The notes beneath the pieces were generated by a model. It saw nothing but the letters and a program-made list of their open reading frames with translations, was not told the origin of the DNA and made no database searches. A DNA stretch of 6,433 nt, taken from positions 1-6,433 of the forward strand of contig JAITHX010000190.1 of assembly GCA_031279735.1 (NCBI GenBank), written 5' to 3'. The stretch comes from Prevotellaceae bacterium (GTDB lineage Bacteria; Bacteroidota; Bacteroidia; Bacteroidales; UBA932). Position numbers and translations under genes: made by a program. Of this stretch, positions 6,317 to 6,433 are shown piece by piece (the stretch's first letter is position 1; the number at the start of each line of letters is the position of its first letter).

Positions 6317-6433
6317 TTAGTGGTTAGTGGTTAGTGGTTAGTGGTTAGTGGTTAGTGGTTAGTGGTTAGTGGTTAGTGGTTAGTGGTTAGTGGTTAGTGG
6401 TTAGTGGTTAGTGGTTAGTGGTTAGTGGTTAGT
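6317..6433. repeat. Tandem array of heptamer TTAGTGG, at least 16.7 copies
   Basis: From 6317 the sequence is uninterrupted TTAGTGG, giving 16 full units and five more bases at the window edge, so the array continues outside. All units are identical, which suggests recent expansion or active homogenisation. Each unit carries TAG on the + strand and TAA on the minus strand, so stops fall in all frames. A GG pair every 7 nt would allow at best a weak two-tier G-quadruplex. It starts two bases after the compound element ends. No coding function is visible. Confidence 0.95.

Noticed and set aside
6317..6433. Telomere or replicon end suggested by the TTAGTGG array
   Set aside because: The similarity to eukaryotic telomere repeats is superficial. 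The rest of the window is clearly bacterial, and short heptamer arrays are ordinary in intergenic DNA of Bacteroidota.

Overview
The window looks like chromosomal or accessory DNA from a member of the Bacteroidota. The best evidence is the promoter ahead of the first gene: a TTG, a 19-nt spacer, then TACTTTTG, which fits the Bacteroidota housekeeping pattern (TTG, about 19 nt, TAnnTTTG). Weak or absent Shine-Dalgarno sequences and AT-rich intergenic heptamer arrays agree with this. No species can be named from the sequence alone.

All five credible genes lie on the minus strand, so they are read from high to low coordinates: PP2C-type phosphatase with an N-terminal Ig-like domain (6173-4857), Ser/Thr-type protein kinase with a zinc ribbon and a beta-rich tail (4853-3357), HAD-family hydrolase (3357-2665), phosphoribosyltransferase-fold protein (about 2657-1830), and dGTP triphosphohydrolase Dgt (1810-446). 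Junctions are a 3-nt gap, a 1-nt overlap, a 7-nt gap (or 23-nt overlap, depending on the start), and a 19-nt gap. One transcript from the promoter at 6224-6255 is the simplest reading.

The flanks are gene-free and rich in short repeats. The left flank (1-445) holds a 13-copy array of a 9-mer and two tandem copies of a compound element: a GC-rich 12-mer plus a 32-bp heptamer run. The right flank (6174-6433) holds the promoter, one inverted copy of the same compound element, and at least 16 copies of the heptamer TTAGTGG running off the window end. The operon is therefore bracketed by inverted copies of one element.

A kinase and PP2C pair of this architecture next to HAD and PRTase genes recalls the tellurium-resistance (Ter)-linked phosphorylation and nucleotide-like biosynthesis modules described from comparative genomics. 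Here no vWA (TerY) or TerD gene is visible, and a dGTPase is joined to the set. My inference is a reversible-phosphorylation module governing nucleotide-directed enzymes, possibly for stress or phage defence. The sequence supports the enzymes and the operon; the system-level function is a hypothesis.
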